Origin: an uncultured Lachnospiraceae bacterium
Lineage (GTDB): Bacteria; Bacillota; Clostridia; Lachnospirales; Lachnospiraceae
Length of the DNA stretch: 14,016 nucleotides
Assembly (NCBI GenBank): GCA_947174985.1
Contig: CAMWLB010000044.1
Coordinates: 1-14,016 of the forward strand
Direction of reading: 5' to 3'
Both the position numbers and the translations under genes were made by a program. The notes beneath the pieces are model-generated. The model was not told the DNA's origin. It saw only the letters and a list, made by a program, of their open reading frames with translations, and searched no databases. This document shows positions 7,431-14,016 of the stretch, piece after piece. The first letter of the stretch is position 1. Every line of letters starts with the position of its first letter.

Positions 7431-8873
7431 ATGGAGAAATTCTTCAAACTGAAGGAGAATAACACAACTGTCAGAACTGAGATTGCAGCAGGTCTGACTA
7501 CATTTTTTGCAATGGCTTACATTGTATTTGTAAACCCGAATCAGGTTGCAGCAGGCGGCGGAGCCGGCTGGCTTGCGGCTCTCGGGGCTGACGGAGGCGT
7601 ACTTGGACAGATTTGGAATGCAGTTTATATTGCGTCTGTTCTGGCAGCTGTTACCGGCACTCTGCTGATGGCGTTTGTGGCGAAGCTGCCCTATGCGCAG
7701 GCATGTGGAATGGGACTCAATGCATTCTTCTGTACCTGCTTTGTTTCAGGCGCATTCTTTGCAGGAGTAGATATACTCACCGGATATCATTCCGGACTGG
7801 TCATTATCTTTGTATCCGGTCTTGTATTCCTGCTTCTTTCCGTTACGGGTCTGCGTACTTATATTGCAAAGGCAATGCCGGACTGTTTAAAGAAAGCGAT
7901 TCCGGCAGGTATCGGTCTTTTTATTGCATTTATCGGCTTCCAGAATGCAGGCATTATTCAGACAAATCAGTACACGCTTGTGCAGTTTGTTGATATCAAC
8001 GGCGCAATCAAAAGCGGAACCTTTAAGGAGACGGCACTTCCTGCTATCATCGCTTTGCTTGGACTGCTTATCATTGGTATTTTAGGTAAGCTGAAAGTAA
8101 AGGGTAACGTGATTATCGGAATCATTGCTTCCACAATTCTGTACTATCTGTTTACATGGACAGTACCCAGCTTCGACCTTGGAAATGTGGGACAGTCCTT
8201 TAAGGATTTTGGTAGCGTAGGTATAGCAGGTCTCTTCAACGGCGCAGCATGGACAAATGCATTTACCGGCGCACATGTGGGAAGCATTTTCAATGCAATT
8301 ATGTTGATTATTACTTTCTGTCTGGTAGATATGTTCGATACACTTGGAACACTTTACGGTACGGCTGCTCAGGCTAATATGCTTGACGAGAACGGTGACC
8401 CTATCCGCGTGGACAAGGCTATGCTTTGTGATTCTGCGGCAACGGTAGCCGGTGCGGTGCTTGGTACTTCTACCTGTACGACCTTTGTGGAATCTTCCGC
8501 AGGTGTTGCAGAAGGCGGAAGAACAGGCTTGACCAGCGTTGTAACGGCAATCTGCTTTGCGGTATGTCTTTTCTTAAGCCCCTTGGCAGGTATTGTTCCG
8601 TCAGCGGCAACAGCTTCTGCTCTGATTTATGTAGGCGTACTGATGGTAAAGAGCTTTGCAAAGGTAGATATGGATGACCTTCGCTCTGCGATTCCGGCGT
8701 TTGTGGCACTTATCATGATGCCGATGACCTACTCTATCGCAAACGGTATCGGACTTGGCTGTATCACCTATGTTATCATGACACTCTGCACAGGCAAATA
8801 CAAGAAGAAAGACATCGTGGTAACAGTTATTTCACTGCTCTTTGTACTGAAGTTTTTATTTGTCACAATGTAA
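7431..8873 (+). CDS. NCS2 family purine permease (AzgA/PbuG-like)
   Basis: The 480-residue membrane protein fits the AzgA branch of the NCS2 (nucleobase:cation symporter 2) family, which imports hypoxanthine, guanine or adenine with protons. Family features seen: the N-terminal TEIAAGLTTFFAMAYIVFVN, the GMGLNAFF loop, the substrate-site region DMFDTLGTLYG, and GTSTCTTFVESSAGVAEGG, with about 12-14 hydrophobic segments. The exact purine cannot be told from sequence. AGGGAGG (7416-7422) sits 8 bases before the ATG, and a strong promoter lies upstream. No purine riboswitch is visible in the leader, which is notable because clostridial relatives often have one. The PAP2 phosphatase follows after 21 bases and is probably cotranscribed. 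Confidence 0.93.
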   Translation: MEKFFKLKENNTTVRTEIAAGLTTFFAMAYIVFVNPNQVAAGGGAGWLAALGADGGVLGQIWNAVYIASVLAAVTGTLLMAFVAKLPYAQACGMGLNAFFCTCFVSGAFFAGVDILTGYHSGLVIIFVSGLVFLLLSVTGLRTYIAKAMPDCLKKAIPAGIGLFIAFIGFQNAGIIQTNQYTLVQFVDINGAIKSGTFKETALPAIIALLGLLIIGILGKLKVKGNVIIGIIASTILYYLFTWTVPSFDLGNVGQSFKDFGSVGIAGLFNGAAWTNAFTGAHVGSIFNAIMLIITFCLVDMFDTLGTLYGTAAQANMLDENGDPIRVDKAMLCDSAATVAGAVLGTSTCTTFVESSAGVAEGGRTGLTSVVTAICFAVCLFLSPLAGIVPSAATASALIYVGVLMVKSFAKVDMDDLRSAIPAFVALIMMPMTYSIANGIGLGCITYVIMTLCTGKYKKKDIVVTVISLLFVLKFLFVTM

Positions 8874-8894
8874 TGAGATTAATGGGTATTGACT

Positions 8895-9419
8895 ATGGAA
8901 CTGCAAATTTTACATATGCTGCAGGAGTTGCATGCGGAATGGCTGAATCCGGTGATGATACTTTTGTCTGCACTGGGTAATGCCGGATTAATATGGATTG
9001 CGCTGAGTGTTGTTCTGGCGATTCCGAAGAGAACCAGACTCTGCGCCTTTACCATGATGGGCGCAATGGCGCTGTCCTTTCTGTTGGGTAATATAGTAAT
9101 AAAGAATCTGGTGGCAAGACCCCGTCCCTTTGAGGTGGACGCTTCGGTTATGCTGCTGATTCCACAGCCCGGAGAGTATTCATTTCCATCGGGCCATACG
9201 CTGAACGGCTTTACGGCGGCAACGGTAATATTTTTGTATTATAAAAAGGCAGGTATTTTTGCCCTGTTGTTTGCGGGTACGATAGCTTTTTCCAGAATGT
9301 ATCTGTTTGTACATTATCCCACGGACATTCTTGCAGGTATGCTGCTGGGCATAATGGATGCAGTGATAATGTATTTCGTTGTAAAAACGATAATCAAAAA
9401 GAGGGAAGAAAGGCTTTGA
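8895..9419 (+). CDS. PAP2 family membrane phosphatase
   Basis: The 174-residue integral membrane protein carries all three phosphatidic acid phosphatase type 2 motifs: K-x6-RP (KNLVARPRP), PSGH (with the catalytic histidine), and SR-x5-H-x3-D (SRMYLFVHYPTD). About five or six membrane helices are visible. Such enzymes remove phosphate from lipid phosphates; small bacterial ones may be undecaprenyl pyrophosphate phosphatases (BcrC-like) or phosphatidylglycerophosphate phosphatases, and the sequence does not decide. The chosen start is ATG 8895, with ATGGG (8882-8886) 8 bases upstream; an in-frame TTG at 8889 would add only two residues. It follows the purine permease by 21 bases and ends in a strong terminator whose loop holds its stop codon. 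Confidence 0.92.
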   Translation: MELQILHMLQELHAEWLNPVMILLSALGNAGLIWIALSVVLAIPKRTRLCAFTMMGAMALSFLLGNIVIKNLVARPRPFEVDASVMLLIPQPGEYSFPSGHTLNGFTAATVIFLYYKKAGIFALLFAGTIAFSRMYLFVHYPTDILAGMLLGIMDAVIMYFVVKTIIKKREERL

Positions 9420-9435
9420 GCCTTTCTTCTCTTTT
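9399..9435 (+). terminator. Long terminator hairpin spanning the PAP2 stop codon
   Basis: GAAGAAAGGC (9405-9414) pairs perfectly with GCCTTTCTTC (9420-9429), and the stem continues to 9399/9435 with two G-U pairs, about 16 pairs in total. The five-base loop TTTGA contains the stop codon TGA (9417-9419). The 3' arm ends in TCTTTTG. Confidence 0.75.
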
Positions 9436-9492
9436 GTCATTTGTTGAAAAAAGAAAACAGGAAACTTGTACAAAATAACACAAAAACAGTGC

Positions 9493-9532
9493 AAAAAAAA
9501 GGGTTGCAGGAGACTGCGGCAGACAGTAGAAT
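9493..9532 (+). promoter_or_regulatory. Candidate promoter for the GH2 gene
   Basis: TTGCAG (9504-9509), a 17-base spacer and TAGAAT (9527-9532), with an A8 tract (9493-9500) just upstream of the -35 that may act as an UP element. The -35 matches consensus only in TTG. The GCAG/CTGC dyad (9506-9517) lies across the -35 and spacer. Confidence 0.5.
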
Positions 9533-9555
9533 AGAACTACAAAACAGAAAGGTAA

Positions 9556-9574
9556 ATGCGCAAAAATATGCGCA
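9556..9574 (+). repeat. Twin TGCGCA palindromes in the GH2 leader
   Basis: ATGCGCA occurs at 9556-9562 and again at 9568-9574. TGCGCA is itself self-complementary, so the pair can act as two operator half sites 12 bases apart (about one helical turn) or form a 6-bp RNA hairpin with loop AAAATA, just before the ribosome binding site. Confidence 0.5.
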
Positions 9575-9594
9575 GAAAAGGAAAAGGGGATAGT

Positions 9595-12500
9595 ATGAGC
9601 AAAAAAAGGTTACTGAATGACAACTGGGAATTTGTAAAGACGCCGTATGGGACGGATTTGGAAGGGCTCTCGGCGTGGGGGAAGGATTTTAAGCATGTGG
9701 ATATTCCGCATGACTGGCTGATTTATGACACGGAAAGGCTCTATGAAACAGGGACGGGCTGGTACCGCAGGCATTTAGAGATGGCGGAGGCAGATGATTT
9801 GGTAAGACTGCTTCGTTTTGACGGCGTCTATATGGATTCCAAGGTATACATAAACGGGCAGCTTGTGGGTGAATGGAAATATGGGTATTCTACCTTTGAG
9901 TTTGACATTACAAAATATCTGCAGGCAGGCGATAATGTGATTATGGTGCGGGTGGACCATCACGAGCCGAATTCCCGCTGGTATTCCGGCGCGGGTATTT
10001 ACCGCAACGTATGGCTTAAGACGGTGCCGGTGGTGCACTTTGCTTCCGATGGCATCTATGTGGCAACCAAAAGACAGGGCGAGGATTTTATTGTTGAAAT
10101 AGAGGCGGAACTTGCAGGTACCGCAGCGCAGGACGGAACGGCACAGGTCGGAACGACCTTGGGCAGTTCGGCGGCGGCAAAGATATGGCACGGTGGAAAT
10201 CTTGTTGCAAATGGGCAGCTTACGGGCGAAGCAGACGGTGTATTGCTGAAGGGTACTGTTTTGGTGGAAAAACCCGAGCTGTGGGATGCGGAGAATCCGA
10301 ATCTCTATGAGCTGGAACTTGAATTGGACAATGGAGATGTGGAAAAGACGGTTTTCGGTTTCAGGGAATTTGTTTTTAGTCCGGAGAAGGGCTTTATTGC
10401 GAATGGAAAACAGGTAAAGCTTCACGGCGTCTGCGAGCACCACGATTTGGGCTGCCTGGGGGCGGCGTTTAACAAGGCGGCGATGAGCAGAAAGATGGTG
10501 ACGTTAAAGAAAATGGGCGTCAATGCGATTCGAACCTCGCATAATATGCCTGCACCGGAGTTTATGGAGCTGGCTGACGAGCTGGGATTTTATGTGGATT
10601 CGGAAGCCTTTGATATGTGGGAGGAGTCAAAGACGGAATATGATTATGCCAGATTTTTCCCCGAGTGGGCGGCGAAGGACGTCGCAAGCTGGATAAGGCG
10701 CGACAGAAATCATCCTTCTGTTATCATGTGGAGCATCGGCAATGAAATCCATGATACGAATGTGCCGCGTGGTTTAGAGGTGGCAAAGATGCTGACGGAT
10801 TATGTGAAGCAGCATGACCCTAAGGGTAATGCCAAGGCGACGATAGGTTCCAATTATATGCCGTGGGAAGGAGCACAGAATTGTGCAGATGTGGTAAAGC
10901 TTGCCGGCTATAACTATTCGGAGCGGTATTACGATGAGCATCATGAGGCACATCCTGACTGGATGATTTATGGCAGTGAGACTTCTTCGGCGGTACAGAG
11001 CAGGGGAGTTTATCATTTCCCGTTAGAAAAGTCGATACTGACGGAAGACGACGAACAGTGTTCTTCCCTTGGCAACAGCCGCCCGAGTTGGGCGGGCAAG
11101 TCTGTGGAATACTGTATCTATATGGACAGAGACAGGGATTTTGCAGCAGGACAGTTTTTGTGGACAGGACATGACTATATTGGCGAGCCTACGCCTTATC
11201 ACACCAAGAACTCTTATTTTGGGCAGATTGATACGGCGGGCTTCCCAAAAGATACTTATTTTATGTATCAGGCGGAGTGGACGGATTACAAAAAAGCGCC
11301 TATGGTGCATCTGCTTCCTTATTGGGATTTCAATCCCGGACAGTTGATTGATGTGCGTGTGTGCAGCAATGCGCCGTCGGTGGAGGTTTTTGTCAATGAA
11401 AAATCTTTGGGCAAGGTGGAAATAGACCATGCGCACGGTAAAGTACTGTTCCCGAGCTTTCAGGTTCCCTATGAAGCCGGCTGTATCAGAGCGGTTGCCT
11501 ACGATGAAAACGGCACAGTGATTGCAGAGGATATGCGCAAGTCCTTTAAAGACCCTGCGCGCATCACGTTGAAGGCGGACAAGACGGAGATGAAGGCGGA
11601 TGGCGAGGATTTGATTTTTGTAGAAATCGGCATGGCAGACGAGGACGGGAATCCGGTGGAAAATGCCATGGATTATGTAGAAGTAAGCGTCACGGGTGCG
11701 GGTCGGCTTATCGGGCTTGACAATGGGGACAGCACGGATTACGACCAGTATAAAGGAACCGTGAGAAAGCTGTTTAACGGAAAGCTTCTGGCGATTATCG
11801 GGGCAAAGAACACGGCAGGGGAGATTACCATGACTGTGCGTCCGCTGCAGGGAGACCGCATCCCGGTGGAGACGCTGCAGTTAAGCGCGGTAGAAACGGA
11901 GGTCAGGGAAGGCGTTTCCGCTTCTGAAGAAAATAGCAGAACTGCGCTGGTGACGGGCGCTAGTGGCATGACACCGGTGAGAAAGATTGAAATTGTCAGC
12001 GAGAACGGGCAGAAATTTGATGAGAATAAAAAGGACATTGTGGTGGGAGCTTATCTGTATCCGGCAGGCGCAGAGCAGAAGGTAACATTCTCCGTGGTAA
12101 ACGATATGGGAATCGAGTCAAACCTGGCCGAAGTGGAGATGTTAGCGAGTGTATCGGACAGGGTTGCGGGCAATCTGGCAGTAGATGGCCACTGCCCCAC
12201 TGCTTACTGTTGTATCCATGCAAAGGGAGACGGTGCCTTTAAGCTGCGTGCTTCAGTTGACAATGGTACGGGAACCATAAAGTTAATTTCCCAGCTTGAA
12301 TTTACGGTGGAAGGGCTTGGAGAAGCCTATCTCAATCCCTATGAATTTGTCTCGGGTGCATTGTATAACCTCTCTGTGGGAGACGTGGGCGGCTTTAGTG
12401 AAAAGAGCGTGGCGATGGCGCAGGAGGGTGTGAGCGAGGTCGGTTACAAGGGACTGGACTTTGGCGAGTACGGCTCCGACGAGATTACCCTGCCTATTTT

Positions 12501-13092
12501 TACCCAGAACGATGACCCGCATTATCTGCAGATATGGGAAGGTATGCCGGAGGACGAGGGCAGCGAGATGCTGGCGGATGTGGTTTATCAGAAGCCGAGC
12601 ATTTGGAATGTGTACCAGCCGGAGACCTATAAGCTGAAACGACGGATTAAGGGTATTACGACGCTCTGCCTTGTGGCGAAGAACCAGCGCTATTTCATCA
12701 AGGGCTTTACCTTTACAAAGCTGCAAAAAGCATATGACAAATTGCAGGCAGTGGAATATAACAAGATTTATGGGGATACCTTTACAGTGACGCCGGATGC
12801 GGTTGAGGGCATCGGCAACAACGTCTCACTGGAGTTTGAGAATATGGATTTCGGAGAGAAGGGATTTGAGAAGATTACCATCTGCGGGCGCAGTACGCTT
12901 CCGACGAACTCCATTCATATCCGGTTCTTTTATGAGGACGGGGAGTCGGTGAACCAGCTTGTGGAGTTCCCGCGCAGTGAGGAGTACACGGAGATAACCT
13001 TCCCGTTGGAAAGCTGCAAGGGAAATTGCCTTGTCGGTTTTATTTTCCTGCCCGGATGTGATTTTGATTTTAAATGGTTCAAATTTTCTTAA
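9595..13092 (+). CDS. Large GH2 glycoside hydrolase, beta-galactosidase type
   Basis: The 1165-residue protein has no signal peptide and is probably cytoplasmic. Order of parts: GH2 sugar-binding jelly roll (about 1-150), immunoglobulin-like domain (about 155-260), TIM barrel (about 265-560), a DUF4982-like domain (about 568-655), one or two Ig-like domains (about 655-865), then two carbohydrate-binding-like beta domains (about 940-1040 and 1063-1165), each with a DFGE(Y/K)G motif near its start. Predicted acid/base is E384 in SIGNEIH and nucleophile E462 in YGSETSS, the normal retaining GH2 pair. It probably removes terminal beta-galactose or a related sugar from imported oligosaccharides. 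ATG 9595 is chosen because AAGGGGA (9584-9590) lies 4 bases upstream and the GH2 N-terminus starts there; ATG 9556 is possible. LacZ-type enzymes are about 1020 residues with a different C-terminus. No transporter or regulator neighbours it. Confidence 0.92.
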   Translation: MSKKRLLNDNWEFVKTPYGTDLEGLSAWGKDFKHVDIPHDWLIYDTERLYETGTGWYRRHLEMAEADDLVRLLRFDGVYMDSKVYINGQLVGEWKYGYSTFEFDITKYLQAGDNVIMVRVDHHEPNSRWYSGAGIYRNVWLKTVPVVHFASDGIYVATKRQGEDFIVEIEAELAGTAAQDGTAQVGTTLGSSAAAKIWHGGNLVANGQLTGEADGVLLKGTVLVEKPELWDAENPNLYELELELDNGDVEKTVFGFREFVFSPEKGFIANGKQVKLHGVCEHHDLGCLGAAFNKAAMSRKMVTLKKMGVNAIRTSHNMPAPEFMELADELGFYVDSEAFDMWEESKTEYDYARFFPEWAAKDVASWIRRDRNHPSVIMWSIGNEIHDTNVPRGLEVAKMLTDYVKQHDPKGNAKATIGSNYMPWEGAQNCADVVKLAGYNYSERYYDEHHEAHPDWMIYGSETSSAVQSRGVYHFPLEKSILTEDDEQCSSLGNSRPSWAGKSVEYCIYMDRDRDFAAGQFLWTGHDYIGEPTPYHTKNSYFGQIDTAGFPKDTYFMYQAEWTDYKKAPMVHLLPYWDFNPGQLIDVRVCSNAPSVEVFVNEKSLGKVEIDHAHGKVLFPSFQVPYEAGCIRAVAYDENGTVIAEDMRKSFKDPARITLKADKTEMKADGEDLIFVEIGMADEDGNPVENAMDYVEVSVTGAGRLIGLDNGDSTDYDQYKGTVRKLFNGKLLAIIGAKNTAGEITMTVRPLQGDRIPVETLQLSAVETEVREGVSASEENSRTALVTGASGMTPVRKIEIVSENGQKFDENKKDIVVGAYLYPAGAEQKVTFSVVNDMGIESNLAEVEMLASVSDRVAGNLAVDGHCPTAYCCIHAKGDGAFKLRASVDNGTGTIKLISQLEFTVEGLGEAYLNPYEFVSGALYNLSVGDVGGFSEKSVAMAQEGVSEVGYKGLDFGEYGSDEITLPIFTQNDDPHYLQIWEGMPEDEGSEMLADVVYQKPSIWNVYQPETYKLKRRIKGITTLCLVAKNQRYFIKGFTFTKLQKAYDKLQAVEYNKIYGDTFTVTPDAVEGIGNNVSLEFENMDFGEKGFEKITICGRSTLPTNSIHIRFFYEDGESVNQLVEFPRSEEYTEITFPLESCKGNCLVGFIFLPGCDFDFKWFKFS

Positions 13093-13116
13093 ATAAATAC
13101 GGATTTATGCCGATAT
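13090..13116 (+). promoter_or_regulatory. Sigma-28 (SigD/FliA) flagellar-class promoter
   Basis: TAAA (13090-13093), a 15-base spacer, and GCCGATAT (13109-13116) match the SigD consensus of Bacillus subtilis (TAAA-N15-GCCGATAT) at every position. The -35 overlaps the TAA stop codon of the GH2 gene. A vegetative -10, TATAAT (13114-13119), overlaps the -10 box, but no good TTGACA lies 16-18 bases before it. Transcription would start near 13123. Confidence 0.8.
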
Positions 13117-13140
13117 AATAGTTAACCCTTATTTTATCAA

Positions 13141-13209
13141 AATGGCTGGTAGGTGAGGGAGCAGCTATTGTGGGGAAGGAACCCCGTTTAAAGCGCATAT
13201 ATGCGTTTT
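13141..13209 (+). promoter_or_regulatory. Structured leader: three consecutive stem-loops
   Basis: Stem-loop 1: 13141-13148 pairs with 13162-13169 (8 pairs, one G-U), with a 13-base loop containing AGGGA. Stem-loop 2: GGGG (13172-13175) pairs with CCCC (13182-13185) around the hexaloop AAGGAA. Stem-loop 3: AAAGCGCA (13190-13197) pairs with TGCGTTTT (13202-13209), loop TATA. The ribosome binding site, also carrying AAGGA, follows at 13220. Repeated A-N-GGA motifs, one in a hexaloop and one at the ribosome binding site, are the known pattern of CsrA targets. I do not recognise a riboswitch class. Stem-loop 3 with its T-rich arm might act as a weak terminator. Confidence 0.6.
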
Positions 13210-13232
13210 CACATGCAACAAGGAGGTGCGGC

Positions 13233-14016
13233 ATGAAAATTACACAAAGCGCCGTCGCAATGGCGTCGGAGCGAGAGGCATCGCGGACTTATGACCTCAG
13301 CGTGACTGCCTCAGGAGACAGGTACTGGGTGAACGGTACGAATTCAGGTGGGACGACGGACAAAGAGGCGGAAGCCTTTTTGGGCTGGTCGAAGCAATCA
13401 GCATCCTTAGAGCTTTCGGAGGAGGCAAAGACATTAGAGACTTCTCAAAAAGCAAAGGAAGGTCCTTACTGGAAAAAAGACAAAAACAAATTGTCTCCGG
13501 ATAAGGAAGGTCAAAGACTGGGACTGATTGACGAATTGGCAGGACAGTCGAAAAAACAGCCGGATTTGGAGCCGGAAGAAAGCTTCAAACTGAAGCTGAT
13601 GAGGCAGCTTTTTGAATCTTTACGTTCTGTAAAGGGCAATAAGCATCCCAACTACATGGGCTGGGGTAAGAAAACCCAGCAGGCTTTTGGCTTCAGCATG
13701 CAGTCCTGGCAGCAGACCTCGTCCCTTACTACGTCAACTGTTGTAAAGGCTTCTGCCGGAAGCACAGGGACGACGGCAAGGGTAGGCGTCGGGCATTGGG
13801 AAGAGCGTGTCACCATGTCCAAAATCTTTACGGACAGAGAGGTTACCTCATTTTCAACAATGGGAGTGGTGGAGACAGCCGACGGAAGAAGTATTAACTT
13901 CAACCTGAATCTAGAGATGTCCAGAGAGTTTACACAAGCAGTGGGCGTAGAATATTCCAGAAAGACTTTCTGCGTAGACCATGGCTCTAATACACATATG
14001 ACGCTGCCGACGAAGA
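13233..14016 (+). CDS. Uncharacterised soluble protein under flagellar promoter (3' partial)
   Basis: An open frame starts at ATG 13233, 6 bases after a perfect AGGAGG (13221-13226), and is still open at the window end after 261 codons. It has no signal peptide or membrane segment. It begins MKITQSAVAMASEREASRTY, has a charged K/E-rich middle (about 60-125), then a G/S/T-rich stretch (about 165-185). Next comes a beta-like part with VVETADGRSINFNLNLEMSREF (about 213-234). The opening and the (E/A)DGR-x-I-x-(F/V)-x-L-x-MSR-x-F pattern resemble, from memory, a family of uncharacterised VCBS-repeat or calcium-binding-like proteins of Clostridia and Proteobacteria; I cannot confirm this without a search. 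The sigma-28 promoter suggests expression with late flagellar genes. It could be a flagellum-associated or motility-coregulated secreted protein (inference). Confidence 0.75.
   Translation, partial: MKITQSAVAMASEREASRTYDLSVTASGDRYWVNGTNSGGTTDKEAEAFLGWSKQSASLELSEEAKTLETSQKAKEGPYWKKDKNKLSPDKEGQRLGLIDELAGQSKKQPDLEPEESFKLKLMRQLFESLRSVKGNKHPNYMGWGKKTQQAFGFSMQSWQQTSSLTTSTVVKASAGSTGTTARVGVGHWEERVTMSKIFTDREVTSFSTMGVVETADGRSINFNLNLEMSREFTQAVGVEYSRKTFCVDHGSNTHMTLPTK

Noticed and set aside
9775..10443. 222-codon open frame on the - strand inside the GH2 gene
   Set aside because: Antisense to a well supported gene, no domain or start signal; a shadow frame.
13120..13232. Cyclic-di-GMP riboswitch in the flagellar-type leader
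   Set aside because: Considered because such riboswitches control clostridial motility genes, but the conserved GEMM-I or GEMM-II core sequences are not recognisable; three simple stem-loops explain the region better.

Overview
The window looks like chromosomal DNA of a low-to-mid GC Gram-positive anaerobe, most likely a motile, plant-fibre-using Lachnospiraceae/Clostridia member (inference). Supporting signs are strong AGGAGG-type ribosome binding sites, TTGxxx-17-TATAAT promoters, a lipoprotein GH5 cellulase, a large cytoplasmic GH2 beta-galactosidase-type enzyme, an FDYVRYADDY repeat secreted protein, and a textbook sigma-28 (SigD/FliA) flagellar promoter. All recognised genes are on the + strand. 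I see no tRNA, rRNA, CRISPR array, transposase or prophage gene, and no gene-free stretch over 300 bases (the longest gap is about 175 bases).

Layout. (1) 10-567: a small secreted protein with two 47-residue repeats, ended by a hairpin terminator that overlaps the promoter of the next unit. (2) 679-6544: a four-gene operon-like block with gaps of 21-32 bases: MATE efflux pump, GH5 endoglucanase lipoprotein, short UvrA paralogue (UvrA2-like, without the UvrB-binding domain), acyl-ACP thioesterase. (3) 6621-7280: rpe, with its own candidate promoter. (4) 7431-9419: NCS2 purine permease plus PAP2 phosphatase behind a strong promoter, closed by a long hairpin around the PAP2 stop codon. (5) 9595-13092: 1165-residue GH2 glycoside hydrolase with extra C-terminal domains and a repeat-containing leader. 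(6) 13090-14016: a sigma-28 promoter, a leader with three consecutive stem-loops, and the first 261 codons of an uncharacterised soluble protein that runs off the window.

How the genes fit together. The GH5 and GH2 enzymes fit extracellular polysaccharide attack and intracellular oligosaccharide breakdown, and Rpe serves pentose phosphate metabolism. MATE plus UvrA2-like protein suggests protection from DNA-active compounds, although the operon also holds unrelated functions. The most interesting part is the right end: a gene with no recognised flagellar domain sits under a perfect flagellar sigma factor promoter, and its leader has features that resemble the CsrA-controlled flagellin leader of Bacillus subtilis.
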